A DNA stretch of 64,000 nucleotides from Vibrio sinus (lineage in GTDB: Bacteria; Pseudomonadota; Gammaproteobacteria; Enterobacterales; Vibrionaceae). This document shows, piece after piece, positions 45,435-55,187 of the stretch. The DNA lies in assembly GCF_023634645.1 (NCBI RefSeq), contig NZ_JAMKMR010000008.1, positions 124,001 through 188,000 on the forward strand, in the 5' to 3' direction. Under the pieces are notes generated by a model. It ran no database searches and was not told the DNA's origin. It saw only the letters and a list, made by a program, of their open reading frames with translations. Each line of letters starts with the position of its first letter. The stretch's first letter is position 1. The translations under genes and the position numbers were made by a program.

Positions 45435-46234
45435 CAGCTGTCCCCTTGATGGCGATTAGTGCCACAGAAATTGCTCAAGACGGTGCGAATTCTTTCTTCC
45501 ATTTGATAGTTAACACTCGACTCACCCGCTTCGATTTGTACATCGCCGACATTCAAAGCTGGGTCTGAAAGTAGCGTCCAGTTGCGGAGTTCGAGCTGGT
45601 CCTGAGGAAAAGCTTGCTCCACAATCTCTACGTCCTGGGGGTGCAGCTTAATGGTGATTTGGTGGCCCGTAATGGGTAGTGACTCAACCGACTGTTTCAC
45701 GGTATCTAATATGATCTGGGGGTTAGTTTGAACTTCTACATGGACGACTTCACGAGTTAACGTCAGTACCATGTCGACAAGCTGTTTTTCAACTTGCGCA
45801 TTCATCAGCTCTAGAGGTTGCGCAAACTGATTGGCAATGGAGACGAAGTTTTGCACTTGCTGTTGAATTAGCTCTTGTGAAGCATCCAGTCCTTCTTTAT
45901 GACCAATTTCAAAACCTTCCTTTTGCCCTTCTTCGAGACCTTTTTCTTTGCCCTTATCGTAGCCTTGTTTAAAGCCAGCTTCTTGTCCTTGATGCAACCC
46001 CTCTTGAAATGCATTTTGCTTGATTGCCTCAATGTCTTCTTCGGTGAGTTCTTTAGGCTCTTCAGGTGCTTCAGTTTCGAAATTGGGCACCCACCCGGGG
46101 TCATAATTCATTGCCGTATCTTTGGCAATTTTGGCTTCCTCTGCGCCATAATCAGGCAGACCCCAAACCGTTGCTTCTTTCACCGCGTCATCTTCATTTA
46201 AGCGTAAGTAGCCGCGTTTCCTCTTCCCTGACAT
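45434..46234 (-). CDS. fliH: FliH, negative regulator and anchor of the export ATPase
   Basis: 266 residues from the ATG at 46234 ([13 protein letters not shown]) behind GGGGAA; a TTG at 46246 is less likely. The middle carries the GxxxG-like heptads of FliH ([20 protein letters not shown] and on to about residue 125), then the conserved C-terminal domain. FliH dimers hold FliI and bind FliN at the C-ring. It overlaps fliI by one base. Confidence 0.95.
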   Translation of the reverse strand: MSGKRKRGYLRLNEDDAVKEATVWGLPDYGAEEAKIAKDTAMNYDPGWVPNFETEAPEEPKELTEEDIEAIKQNAFQEGLHQGQEAGFKQGYDKGKEKGLEEGQKEGFEIGHKEGLDASQELIQQQVQNFVSIANQFAQPLELMNAQVEKQLVDMVLTLTREVVHVEVQTNPQIILDTVKQSVESLPITGHQITIKLHPQDVEIVEQAFPQDQLELRNWTLLSDPALNVGDVQIEAGESSVNYQMEERIRTVLSNFCGTNRHQGDS

Positions 46235-46299
46235 CCTATTCCCCAATTCTCATGCAAACCCGTGGCTTTATCATCTCCACACCGCTAAACATTTATCGC

Positions 46300-47361
46300 T
46301 TACAAGAATTCGTCTGCGCCGCCAGACAACATAATTTCTCCCGCGTCAGCCATACGTCGTGCAATGGCCAGCACTTCTTTTTGAGCGGCTTCAACGTCCG
46401 AAACTTTCACTGGTGGCATAGCTTCTAAGTCATCACGCATAAGCTCTGCCGCACGTTTGGACATATTCTTGAATATTTTCTCTCGCAAATCTTCATCGGC
46501 ACCTTTAAGCGCACGTTGCAACACATCTTGAGGTACATCGCGCAAGAGTTTTTGAATGCCTTGATCGTCCACCTCGATGAGGTTCTCAAACACAAACATC
46601 AGATCTTCGATAGACGTGGCCAAGTCCTCGTCTTGATCTCGAATTTGGTCCATCAGCACACCTTCCATGCTGTTGTCCATGTAGTTCATAATTTCGGCTG
46701 CGGCTTTCAAACCACCAATTTTTGCTGCCTGTGAACCAGCTTGACCGGCAAACTGTTTCTCCATGATTTCGTTTAACTCAGCCAAAGCCGAAGGCTGTAC
46801 TTCTTCTAAATTGGCGATACGCATCATTAAGTCCAGCCTGTCACGCTCTGCAAACTGAGTGAGTATTTCAGCTGACTGATCGGCTTCAAGGTAGGAAAGT
46901 ACTATGGTTTGGATCTGAGGGTGCTCATTAATGATGATATTGGCAACTTGGCGTGGGTCCATCCATTTCAGCGAATCCAGACCTTTTGAGCCTGTGCCCA
47001 ACAATATCTGGTCAACTAAATTATTCGCCTTATCTTCACCTAATGCAGCCACCAAGGTGTTACGCATGAAGTCTTCACTGCCCATACCAATGTTGGTGTA
47101 TTTCTGGATATCTTCAAGAAACGCACGGTGAACCGCACTCACCTTGTCTTGGCTTAAATCCGCAGCTCGTGCCATGGCACTACCCACTCGCTGAACCTGT
47201 TTCGGCTCTAAGTGGCGTACAATTCCAGCAGCATCTTCTTCGTTTAAACTAAGCAATAATATTGCGGCGCGCTCTTCTCCGGGAATATCGGAAATATCGA
47301 CCTCAGCACCTTGCTCAGCAATGTCACCACCCTCTTGTTGAGGGACAATATCATCAGGCAT
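46300..47361 (-). CDS. fliG: FliG, flagellar motor switch protein
   Basis: 353 residues with the N-terminal, middle (EHPQ motif in IINEHPQIQTIVLSYLE) and C-terminal torque domains. The torque helix region (LMFVFENLIEVDDQGIQKLL) keeps the charged residues that contact the stator. FliG joins the MS ring (FliF) to the C-ring. Its start overlaps fliF by 8 bases. Confidence 0.98.
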   Translation of the reverse strand: MPDDIVPQQEGGDIAEQGAEVDISDIPGEERAAILLLSLNEEDAAGIVRHLEPKQVQRVGSAMARAADLSQDKVSAVHRAFLEDIQKYTNIGMGSEDFMRNTLVAALGEDKANNLVDQILLGTGSKGLDSLKWMDPRQVANIIINEHPQIQTIVLSYLEADQSAEILTQFAERDRLDLMMRIANLEEVQPSALAELNEIMEKQFAGQAGSQAAKIGGLKAAAEIMNYMDNSMEGVLMDQIRDQDEDLATSIEDLMFVFENLIEVDDQGIQKLLRDVPQDVLQRALKGADEDLREKIFKNMSKRAAELMRDDLEAMPPVKVSDVEAAQKEVLAIARRMADAGEIMLSGGADEFL

Positions 47362-49111
47362 CTTCCATCCAATTCTTCACAACTTGTGCCGATAGTTCAG
47401 GCTCGTTAGCCACCAACGCCCGTACCGCTTTCAGCACATCTTCATCTTTGTTCAAGTTCGGTAAATCAATACCAGAGCCAAATTCAAATAGTTCGCTGGT
47501 ATCAATATCACCACCAATTAAGCTGGTTTCTCCATCACTGCCAATTGGCATACCATCCGGCCCATACATGGAATCTTCCTCTTCTTGAGCCGCTGGGTTG
47601 AGCAGTTTCTTCAACGCTGGGCGCACTAGCACTAAAATCACAACAATAATGACCAGCGCACTTGCTCCCCAGCGTATCCAGTCGTTAAATGATGGATGCT
47701 CCCAAACCGGTACGTCAGCCAGAGTTTCAATTTCAGGCTTGGCAAATTGCATACTTAGCACATTGAGCAAATCACCACGCTTCGCGTCAAAGCCTACAGC
47801 GCCAATCAATACCTGACGAATCGCGTTAAGCTGGCTCTCCGGTATTGGCGTATAGGTGGTTTCTCCTGTTTCGGGGTTGACGACCGCTTTATCTTTAATC
47901 GCTACCGCGACTGTTTGCCTTGTCACCACACCTGTTTGCTTACGCTCGTGGCTAATCGTGGTGTCCAACTCAAAATTTCGCGTCGCTTCTTTATGTGACG
48001 AACCTTGACCGAGCATAGAACCGTCTTTCATTTGTGCGACATCCTGAGGGATTGACGCATCAGCCGGAGGTTGGTTACTCAATGCTCCCGGAACACCCGC
48101 AACCACATTACTATTATTATAGTCCTCCAGCGTATATTCACTGCGTGTTGAAGGGGTATTAGGATCAAATCGTTTTTGGGTTTGTTCTATGGTGCTAAAG
48201 TCGAGCTGAACATCAACTTGGGCGGTGTAATTGCCAAGGCCTAGGATAGGAATAAGTACCGAATCAATTTTTTCTAGTAGCTGCTGCTCCTGCTTGCGCT
48301 CAATCTCTTGCTCTTTTCTACGAGCAGTGGACGCTGCATCTTGTGAACCAGAACTTAACAACCGGCCATATTGATCAGTTACGGTAACGCGAGTCGGTTT
48401 CATTCCGGGGACGGCGCTGGCGACCATATCCACTACCGAGTCTATTTCTTCCTGATCTAAACTGGCTCCTGTTCTAAGCGTTAGAAATACGGAGGCGGAC
48501 GCTTCTTGGTTGTGCCTGACAAAAACGCTTTGCTTGGGAAGTGCGAGTAACACTCGCGCCTTATTGACTTGACTAAGCTGTTCAATGGCTTTTGATAGCT
48601 GGCGTTCTCGGCTTAACTTCAACCTTTCCAACTCAAGCCGCTGTGACACACCAAAACCCATGTCCTGCATCAAAATATCATCACCAGCTTGCGAGCCTTG
48701 ATTCAGACCCGCTCTCACCATATCCAGCTTCATGCTGCCATATTCCGAAGCGGGGACTAAGATGGTGTTCCCTTCTAACTTGTAGTCCGTTTTTTGCTGG
48801 TCAAGATAATCGAGAACTTTAATCAACTCCTCGGTTTCATAAGTGCCCAGTGGACGCATGTCTGGTTCTCTGACCCAGAAAAACAACATGACAATAAGTG
48901 CAACACAGATAGATATGGATAAGACTAAAACCACTTGTCGAAGTAAGTCTAAATCGCCCACTGCCATATCAAACTTGGAAGAGCTCTTTTCACCTGCATC
49001 AGGGTTCTGCGTCGAGGTATCCATATCGGCACCCGCATCCGCCATCAATGCACCACTGTCTGAACCCATATCCGATACAGCAAGATCGGTTGAATGATTA
49101 TCGTCCGCCAC
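47354..49111 (-). CDS. fliF: FliF, flagellar MS-ring protein
   Basis: 585 residues. There is a cytoplasmic acidic N-terminus, a first membrane helix (about 49-75), periplasmic ring-building domains with VLVPASEYGSMKLDMVRAGL and a second helix at about 470-490, then the C-terminal FliG-binding tail ending in ELSAQVVKNWMED. It forms the MS ring, the first structure of the basal body. It is 15 bases after fliE. Confidence 0.97.
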   Translation of the reverse strand: MADDNHSTDLAVSDMGSDSGALMADAGADMDTSTQNPDAGEKSSSKFDMAVGDLDLLRQVVLVLSISICVALIVMLFFWVREPDMRPLGTYETEELIKVLDYLDQQKTDYKLEGNTILVPASEYGSMKLDMVRAGLNQGSQAGDDILMQDMGFGVSQRLELERLKLSRERQLSKAIEQLSQVNKARVLLALPKQSVFVRHNQEASASVFLTLRTGASLDQEEIDSVVDMVASAVPGMKPTRVTVTDQYGRLLSSGSQDAASTARRKEQEIERKQEQQLLEKIDSVLIPILGLGNYTAQVDVQLDFSTIEQTQKRFDPNTPSTRSEYTLEDYNNSNVVAGVPGALSNQPPADASIPQDVAQMKDGSMLGQGSSHKEATRNFELDTTISHERKQTGVVTRQTVAVAIKDKAVVNPETGETTYTPIPESQLNAIRQVLIGAVGFDAKRGDLLNVLSMQFAKPEIETLADVPVWEHPSFNDWIRWGASALVIIVVILVLVRPALKKLLNPAAQEEEDSMYGPDGMPIGSDGETSLIGGDIDTSELFEFGSGIDLPNLNKDEDVLKAVRALVANEPELSAQVVKNWMEDA

Positions 49112-49126
49112 AATTCATCCCTAAAT

Positions 49127-49438
49127 TTACACTGGCATGTTCATCAGCTCTTTATAAGCTTCGACAAGCTTATTACGCACCTGAATGGTCGCTTCAAAAG
49201 CCACACTGGACTTATTACGAGCGATCATGACGTCTGACAGGGAAACGTTCTCATCACCGCGATCAAAACGAGTTTGAAGATCACCAGAGGTTTTTTGTAA
49301 GCCGTTCACGGTTTGAATCGCTTTGCTGAGCATATCACCAAAGTCTGAGCTGACAGTATGGCCAGTTGCAGCAGGCTTGGTGTTGGCCGCTTCCAACATC
49401 ATCGTCTGCATATCGCCTTGAATCTCTCCAACATTCAT
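49127..49438 (-). CDS. fliE: FliE, flagellar hook-basal body complex protein
   Basis: 103 residues from the ATG at 49438 (MNVGEIQGDMQTMML) behind AGGAG; a longer frame would run through the promoter. The C-terminal part, SVAFEATIQVRNKLVEAYKELMNMPV, is the family signature. FliE links the MS ring to the rod. It is the first gene of the fliEFGHIJ unit under a sigma-54 promoter. Confidence 0.96.
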   Translation of the reverse strand: MNVGEIQGDMQTMMLEAANTKPAATGHTVSSDFGDMLSKAIQTVNGLQKTSGDLQTRFDRGDENVSLSDVMIARNKSSVAFEATIQVRNKLVEAYKELMNMPV

Positions 49439-49490
49439 ATCTGCTCCTGCTGTCAACTCTCTGACATTTCGTCCATTTATTCCTAATAAA

Positions 49491-49505
49491 GCAAGTAATA
49501 TGCCA
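49491..49505 (-). promoter_or_regulatory. Sigma-54 promoter of fliEFGHIJ
   Basis: On the minus strand TGGCATATTACTTGC has a -24 TGGCA and a -12 TTGC with the exact sigma-54 spacing. It lies 53 bases before the fliE ATG, in the gap between flrC and fliE. In Vibrio this class III promoter is activated by phosphorylated FlrC, encoded just upstream. Confidence 0.85.
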
Positions 49506-49542
49506 TGCAAATATTCCCTACTAACAACTGGCTAGGCCAGAG

Positions 49543-50955
49543 CTAACCTGGAATGTCTATACCTGCATCGCGCATTCTGGCGAGCTTATAGCGCAGCGTT
49601 CTGGGGCTAATGCCTAACCGCTCCGCCATATCTTTCCGTCTGCCGCCACACTCGGTTAAGGTCTCGAGAATAATGGCAAATTCTTGGTCTCTAAGCTCAC
49701 CGCCTAAGCAATACGAACTTGGAGAATTTTCTACGCTCGCTATTGCCTCGGCAGCAACTGGAGCAACGTTAGGAACAACGGCATCACCTGTTTGGACAAC
49801 ATGCTGTAAACTGCTAGCATCTTGCCAATCTACCCCTTCCAGCAAAATATGCTCACCCATGATGGTATTGTTGTCACTTAAAATAAGGGCTCGCTGCACC
49901 ACGTTATCAAGCTCACGTACATTGCCGGGCCATTGGTAACTCTTTAACTTTTCAACCGCTTGTGCACTAACTTTTGGCACTGGCATGCCCAGTTTTTTGC
50001 AATTTCGCTCAACGAGGTGCAAGGACAAGGGTTCAATGTCATTTTTTCTGTCACACAGGGCTGGCCAAGCAATTGGGAAAACATTTAGGCGGTAATATAA
50101 ATCTTCACGGAAATTGCCTTCTTGAACATATTGTTTCAGGTCCCGGTTGCTGGTCGCTAACACACGAACATCTAACTTAATGCTCTTGCGACTGCCCAGC
50201 CGTTCTACTTCCCTTTCTTGTAAGACCCGCAGTAGCTTAGCTTGTAGGTTAAGGTCCATTTCACTGATTTCATCGAGAAGAATCGTGCCACCTTGCGCCT
50301 GTTCAAATTTACCAGGGCATGCTTGTACGGCCCCCGTAAAGGCCCCCTTTTCATATCCAAATAGCGTCGCTTCCAACATATTGTCTGGGATAGCGGCGCA
50401 GTTAATCGCCACGAAAGGCCCGTCTTTTCGATTAGAAGCATTGTGGATATAACGAGACATGACTTCTTTACCCGAGCCACTTGGCCCTAATACCATCACG
50501 TTAGCATCGGTTTTCGCGACTTTGTCTGCTAATGCGAGCAACTTAATGCTCTTGTCATCAGCCACCACCGCATCGCCGTTATCCTCTGATTTTACTGGGG
50601 CGTATCGGCTTACCATATTGAGCAACACTTCTGGCGCAAAGGGTTTAGCCATATAGTCGATGGCTCCTTCTTTCATTGCCGACACCGCATCTTCAATGTT
50701 GGCGTACGCAGTCATCAATAAAACCGGTAGATTTGGCCAATGCTGCTTAATATTACGCAGCAACGCTAATCCGCCCATCCCTGCCATTTGTACATCTGAC
50801 ACAACGATATCCACGCTGTTGGTCTTTAACTTCACAATCGCATCTTCGGCACAATCGGCTTCCAACCACTCATAACCTGCCAGAGCAAGGGTATCCACAA
50901 GGGCTTCACGTAAACCTTCGTCATCTTCAACGATCAATACTTTGCTTTGGGCCAT
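49543..50955 (-). CDS. flrC: FlrC, sigma-54-dependent flagellar response regulator
   Basis: 470 residues. The receiver domain carries Asp54 (VVSDVQMAGMGG), the phosphorylation site known in V. cholerae FlrC. The AAA+ domain has Walker A GPSGSGKEV, the sigma-54 contact GAFTGA (in GYEKGAFTGAVQA) and Walker B. A Fis-type helix-turn-helix (RKDMAERLGISPRTLRYKLA) ends the protein. It activates class III flagellar promoters. It overlaps flrB by one base. Confidence 0.96.
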   Translation of the reverse strand: MAQSKVLIVEDDEGLREALVDTLALAGYEWLEADCAEDAIVKLKTNSVDIVVSDVQMAGMGGLALLRNIKQHWPNLPVLLMTAYANIEDAVSAMKEGAIDYMAKPFAPEVLLNMVSRYAPVKSEDNGDAVVADDKSIKLLALADKVAKTDANVMVLGPSGSGKEVMSRYIHNASNRKDGPFVAINCAAIPDNMLEATLFGYEKGAFTGAVQACPGKFEQAQGGTILLDEISEMDLNLQAKLLRVLQEREVERLGSRKSIKLDVRVLATSNRDLKQYVQEGNFREDLYYRLNVFPIAWPALCDRKNDIEPLSLHLVERNCKKLGMPVPKVSAQAVEKLKSYQWPGNVRELDNVVQRALILSDNNTIMGEHILLEGVDWQDASSLQHVVQTGDAVVPNVAPVAAEAIASVENSPSSYCLGGELRDQEFAIILETLTECGGRRKDMAERLGISPRTLRYKLARMRDAGIDIPG

Positions 50956-52016
50956 TATTCTTCTCCAATGTTCGGATGGTTGTTGCTTGGTTTCTCTCGG
51001 TTAAGAGGTAAACACATGGTGAAACACGCACCTTCACCTTGCTCTGATACGAGTTCTAACCGACCATCGTGGGCTCGACAAACCATCTGAACCACCGCTA
51101 GACCAAGACCAGTACCTTGAGAGCGCGTGGTAAAAAATGGTTCTAAGATTTTGCTTTGTAAGTGTTTGGCTACGCCAGGGCCATTGTCCTGGACAGAAAT
51201 TTTGAGTTCGCTATTCACAGGGCGGAAAAAGACGTCAATTTGCGACTGTTTTCCCGCGATTTGGATAGCGTTTAAGACTAGATTGCTCAACGCCGATGCG
51301 ATGGCATTAGGATTGCCTAGCAAAGTGGTGTCTTCTTGTTCAACTTCTAACGCAAAGTCGATCGCATTACTTTTCAATGCCGTTTCGACCATAGGGGTAA
51401 ACTCATTGACCAGCTCTTTTAAGCAGAAGTGCTGTACCACTTTGTTATCGCCACCTTTGGCGAATAGCAGCATGTCATTGACTTGCTTTTCTAAATCTTT
51501 CAACCGATCGACCAATTTACCCTGAAAACGTTGTTTGGTCGCGTTTGGTAAATTGGCAGCGGTAAGGTTGGATGCGTAAAGCAAGGCACTCGAAAGCGGC
51601 GTACGAACTTGATGCGCTAAAGACGCGACCATTCTTCCTAATGAAGAAAGGCGTTGTAAATCACTGACTCGGGATTGAAGCAATCGAGTTTCGGTTAAGT
51701 CGGTAACCAGTATCAGCTGACCCGTTACAGATGCAGAAATCGCTAAGCGAACTTTCCTGCCATTGCGCAGAGAAATCTCATGGCCATCATCTTCGCGTGG
51801 GGCGAAAGCACATTGAATCACCGTCAGCCACTTTTCGCCCATCAATGGGACTTCAAGAATGCGCTCCGCTTCTGGGTTTACTTCGCGCACAATCCCTTGC
51901 GTATCCAATAAAATGACACCGGCAGGCATTACATCTAACACCTGCTTGTAGCGCTCGACTTGTTCTTGCAAAGAACCAAGGTGAGACTGACTTTCCGTTG
52001 TCTGTGCTAATTCCAT
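50955..52016 (-). CDS. flrB: FlrB, flagellar sensor histidine kinase
   Basis: 353 residues, soluble (no membrane segment). A PAS domain (about 22-115) precedes the phospho-acceptor His135 in SLAHQVRTPLSSAL and the HATPase domain (VLNAIQIAG, DNGPGVAK, GTGLGLAVVQMV). It phosphorylates FlrC. A sigma-54 promoter lies 38 bases upstream. In other vibrios flrA precedes flrB; here it does not. Confidence 0.95.
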   Translation of the reverse strand: MELAQTTESQSHLGSLQEQVERYKQVLDVMPAGVILLDTQGIVREVNPEAERILEVPLMGEKWLTVIQCAFAPREDDGHEISLRNGRKVRLAISASVTGQLILVTDLTETRLLQSRVSDLQRLSSLGRMVASLAHQVRTPLSSALLYASNLTAANLPNATKQRFQGKLVDRLKDLEKQVNDMLLFAKGGDNKVVQHFCLKELVNEFTPMVETALKSNAIDFALEVEQEDTTLLGNPNAIASALSNLVLNAIQIAGKQSQIDVFFRPVNSELKISVQDNGPGVAKHLQSKILEPFFTTRSQGTGLGLAVVQMVCRAHDGRLELVSEQGEGACFTMCLPLNREKPSNNHPNIGEE

Positions 52017-52053
52017 GTCATCATTTCGTCAATGAATAGATAAACACCGGAGC

Positions 52054-52069
52054 TGCAAAAAGCAGGCCA
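52054..52069 (-). promoter_or_regulatory. Sigma-54 promoter of flrBC
   Basis: On the minus strand TGGCCTGCTTTTTGCA fits the sigma-54 consensus (TGGCACG-N4-TTGCA) with both GG and GC anchors and exact spacing. The predicted start site gives a leader of about 26 bases to flrB. In Vibrio the flrBC promoter depends on FlrA, whose gene is not in the window. Confidence 0.85.
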
Positions 52070-52162
52070 CAGTATTTATCCATTTATTTCATGATGTTAA
52101 TGGACAGACAAAATTTTGACCCTAGATTTTTGACGTTTGTATCGGAACGCGAAGTCCAACAT

Positions 52163-53374
52163 TTAAGCCAGCTCAATCTTACTGTAATCGAGGGTATTCT
52201 CTTTGGGTGACGACTGTATCCGCATGACTTCACGCCTTTTAAAACGCAAAATATAAATAAAGCAGGCAAAAAATAACCCAATGACAAGCGCCCCAACCCA
52301 CTGAATTTGCAAAAAGTTCAGCTTAAACAGTAAAGTCAGAAGTGACAGTGAGACTATGTTAAACAAGACATAAGGCACCTTACCTAAGCGCGTAATCGTA
52401 ATGTTTAAGTTGTCGGTATAAAGGCGAACCAGAGAATCCAAAGAGTTGATAACAAACAAGATACCTACTGTAATCATAGCGATATTGTAGATACCCGTCG
52501 CGTTGAGATCATGCAGGTGGTAATAGTACAAAATGGCAAACCAAACAGCGATTGGAATAGATGGGAATACCAACATGGCGATAAATAGTTGCCACGTTTT
52601 TAGCCCGCCAACAAACCGTGACGTAAATTGACCAATCATCAAGCTCCATGAAAACCACCAAAGTAGATAAAAGGCATGGTTATCGTTCATTGGCAAGATA
52701 AAATGGTTAATGTGGGTAAAATAGCCGCCTATTAGTGACAGCGTCTGGAAAAACTCTTCCGTTCCCCCTTGATGGCCGAAAGCGCTGATCCACATAAATG
52801 CAATCAACGCGATAAATAACCAAGTGGAGCCTAAACTAAGGTATTTGACGTAACGCAGGCTGGTACTGGAGTAGACAGAGATTGCGATAGCGATAAATAC
52901 AATCAGATAGAAGGTCGGGATGATGGTTTTGCCATCACCAATCTCTGGCATATACCAAGGGAGATTGGCTAGCAGCAAATAAGCCGTAAACGCACAAGTG
53001 CCTATGATAACGACATTGTTTATCCACTTGATGATGGGTATCTCGAAAAACTTTACCTTCGGCTCAATGATACAAAAATAAAAGCAAGTCAAAAAATAAA
53101 AACCCCAGATCAAAAAACCCCAAAATCCAAATTCAATCGCTAACGGGTTGGTAAAGCCATATTCAGGGTGCGAGACAAGGTTTGCGTAGCTACCAAACTC
53201 GGTCAGTGGAAACATAATCAGGCCGACATCCAGCCCAGAGGTGAAGAGTATGGTGATAAAAGTGAAGGTCCTCGCTGGCGTAACACCGATACAGGTGAGA
53301 TTTCCCCAACGCAGCAGAATAAACACAATAGCAGTAAACGTGAAAATAAGACCAAGACTCAGCCATAAGTTCAT
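52163..53374 (-). CDS. Short BCCT-like transporter
   Basis: 403 residues with about 11 hydrophobic segments. Two segments recall the betaine/choline/carnitine transporters: FTSGLDVGLIMFPLTEF (equivalent to the glycine-rich helix before the VAEP motif) and FYLLWWFSWSLMIGQFTSRF (the Trp-rich helix that binds the trimethylammonium group). Typical BCCT proteins have 12 helices and 500 or more residues; this one is about 100 shorter, mostly at the N-terminus. Its place beside betA and betB suggests choline or betaine transport. Tandem terminators separate it from betA, so it has its own promoter. Confidence 0.7.
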   Translation of the reverse strand: MNLWLSLGLIFTFTAIVFILLRWGNLTCIGVTPARTFTFITILFTSGLDVGLIMFPLTEFGSYANLVSHPEYGFTNPLAIEFGFWGFLIWGFYFLTCFYFCIIEPKVKFFEIPIIKWINNVVIIGTCAFTAYLLLANLPWYMPEIGDGKTIIPTFYLIVFIAIAISVYSSTSLRYVKYLSLGSTWLFIALIAFMWISAFGHQGGTEEFFQTLSLIGGYFTHINHFILPMNDNHAFYLLWWFSWSLMIGQFTSRFVGGLKTWQLFIAMLVFPSIPIAVWFAILYYYHLHDLNATGIYNIAMITVGILFVINSLDSLVRLYTDNLNITITRLGKVPYVLFNIVSLSLLTLLFKLNFLQIQWVGALVIGLFFACFIYILRFKRREVMRIQSSPKENTLDYSKIELA

Positions 53375-53465
53375 GGTTATTTCTCCTTGTAACCGAACTT
53401 AAATCGGAACAAAGCTTAATGAATTTCAGATCGCTTATCTGGAAATCAGTAAACCTTGTAATAAA

Positions 53466-53489
53466 AGCCTCTAGACTAGTTCCAGAGGC
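53466..53489 (-). terminator. Second terminator-like hairpin downstream of betA
   Basis: On the minus strand GCCTCT and AGAGGC form a stem with an 11-base loop, followed by TTTTATT. It lies just after the first hairpin. Confidence 0.7.
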
Positions 53490-53490
53490 A

Positions 53491-53518
53491 AAAATAAAGC
53501 CGAGATTAACTCTCGGCT
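53491..53518 (-). terminator. Terminator overlapping the betA stop codon
   Basis: A perfect 8-base stem, AGCCGAGA / TCTCGGCT, with a loop containing the TAA of betA is followed on the minus strand by TTTATTTTT. The pair of terminators closes the betBA unit. Confidence 0.85.
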
Positions 53519-55179
53519 ACTAAAGTAGATCGCTGGCTCTCTGACCAGACAGTTGACGTGGACACTTCCACATTATGTAACGGGGGTAAAGGGGGTTGAT
53601 TCAAGATCATATCTGCGGCTTTTTCTGCCAGCATAATGGTGGGGGCATTGAGGTTTCCGTTAGTAATCGTTGGGAAAATAGATGAATCAACCACTCGTAA
53701 ATTCGCGATCCCATGTACCCGAGTTTCAGGGTCCACCACTGACATCTCGTCGGTTCCCATCTTGCATGAACAACTTGGGTGATAAGCACTCTCTACCGTT
53801 TCGCGGACAAAAGCATCTATTTGCTCGTCAGTTCGTACTTGTTCGCCCGGTTGGATTTCATCTCCGCGGTATTCATCAAACGCTTTTTGTTCAATAATTT
53901 CACGAGTTAAGCGGACGCATTGCCTAAAACCTTCAATATCATCTTGGTGCTGCAAATAGTTGAATTGAATTTTAGGTGCTTGATGAGGATCAGAACTCAC
54001 AACATGGACAAATCCACGACTTTTCGGTTTATTGTGACCAATATGAACTTGGAAACCGTGACCGTCGAAAGCACTGCGTCCATCATAACGCATAGCGGCG
54101 GGCAAAAAGTGATATTGTAGATCAGGCCACTCTACTCCTGCTTTGGAGCGAATAAAGCCACAAGATTCGAAATGGTTAGTAGCCCCCAGACCTTTTTTAA
54201 ATAGTGCCCAATTCAGACCAATTTTAAACTTATTCCAAGGGTCGAGCTTTCCATTGAGGGTGATCTTCTGTTTGCATTTGTACTGGAAGTAAAATTCAAG
54301 ATGATCTTGTAAGTTTTCCCCAACACCAGGTAACTCATGTTCAATCGGGATTCCCGCCTTTTTTAGTACTTCTGGATGCCCAATTCCTGATAACTGTAAC
54401 AAATGTGGCGAACCAATGGAGCCCGCGCTAAGGATCACTTCTCGAGCGCAGTTCAATGTATGCTTTTCACCCTCTTTTTCATATACGATACCGACTGCTT
54501 TCTTGTCTTCTAGCAATACTTTATGAACCAAAGCATGCGTAATAATCGTAAGATTTGGGCGACTCTTAATAGGTTTTAGATAGGCATTTGCGGTCGACCA
54601 ACGACGTCCTTGATGGACCGTCATATGCATAGCGCCAAATCCCTCTTGGCGACGACCATTATAATCTTCGGTTTTAAAGTATCCCGCCTGTTCACCAGCA
54701 TCGATAAAAGTCTGGTAAAGAGGGTTCTTCATTTGGTTGCCATTATTGACCTTCAAAGGCCCCTCACTTCCGCGATAGTCGTCACCACCATGAAACCAAG
54801 TTTCGGCCTTTTTAAAATACGGTAAGCAATGGGCATATCCCCAACCTTTCGCACCGTGCTGCTCCCATTCATCAAAATCCTTTGCATGACCTCTTACATA
54901 GACCATGCCGTTAATCGACGATGAACCACCCAAAACTTTTCCTCTTGGGCAATGCATGCGGCGATGATTGAGATAAGGCTCAGGCTCGGAGTGAAACTGC
55001 CAAGCGTATTTGCTGCTGTTCATAGGAATAGAGAGTGCGGTAGGCATTTGGATAAATATGCTTTTATCGCTACCGCCCGTTTCTAACAGCACCACTTTAT
55101 TCTCTGGGTTAGCAGTTAAGCGATTGGCTAAGACACACCCAGCAGAGCCCGCACCAACGATAATATAATCAGGCGTCAT
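53506..55179 (-). CDS. betA: BetA, choline dehydrogenase
   Basis: 557 residues, normal length. The N-terminal FAD-binding motif is [14 protein letters not shown]; the GMC signatures [15 protein letters not shown] and [17 protein letters not shown] follow, and the catalytic His is in the [13 protein letters not shown] region near residue 466. It oxidises choline to betaine aldehyde at the membrane. It starts 8 bases after betB, and the pair makes glycine betaine, the compatible solute of a marine bacterium. Confidence 0.96.
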   Translation of the reverse strand: MTPDYIIVGAGSAGCVLANRLTANPENKVVLLETGGSDKSIFIQMPTALSIPMNSSKYAWQFHSEPEPYLNHRRMHCPRGKVLGGSSSINGMVYVRGHAKDFDEWEQHGAKGWGYAHCLPYFKKAETWFHGGDDYRGSEGPLKVNNGNQMKNPLYQTFIDAGEQAGYFKTEDYNGRRQEGFGAMHMTVHQGRRWSTANAYLKPIKSRPNLTIITHALVHKVLLEDKKAVGIVYEKEGEKHTLNCAREVILSAGSIGSPHLLQLSGIGHPEVLKKAGIPIEHELPGVGENLQDHLEFYFQYKCKQKITLNGKLDPWNKFKIGLNWALFKKGLGATNHFESCGFIRSKAGVEWPDLQYHFLPAAMRYDGRSAFDGHGFQVHIGHNKPKSRGFVHVVSSDPHQAPKIQFNYLQHQDDIEGFRQCVRLTREIIEQKAFDEYRGDEIQPGEQVRTDEQIDAFVRETVESAYHPSCSCKMGTDEMSVVDPETRVHGIANLRVVDSSIFPTITNGNLNAPTIMLAEKAADMILNQPPLPPLHNVEVSTSTVWSESQRSTLVAES

Positions 55180-55187
55180 GATTGATC

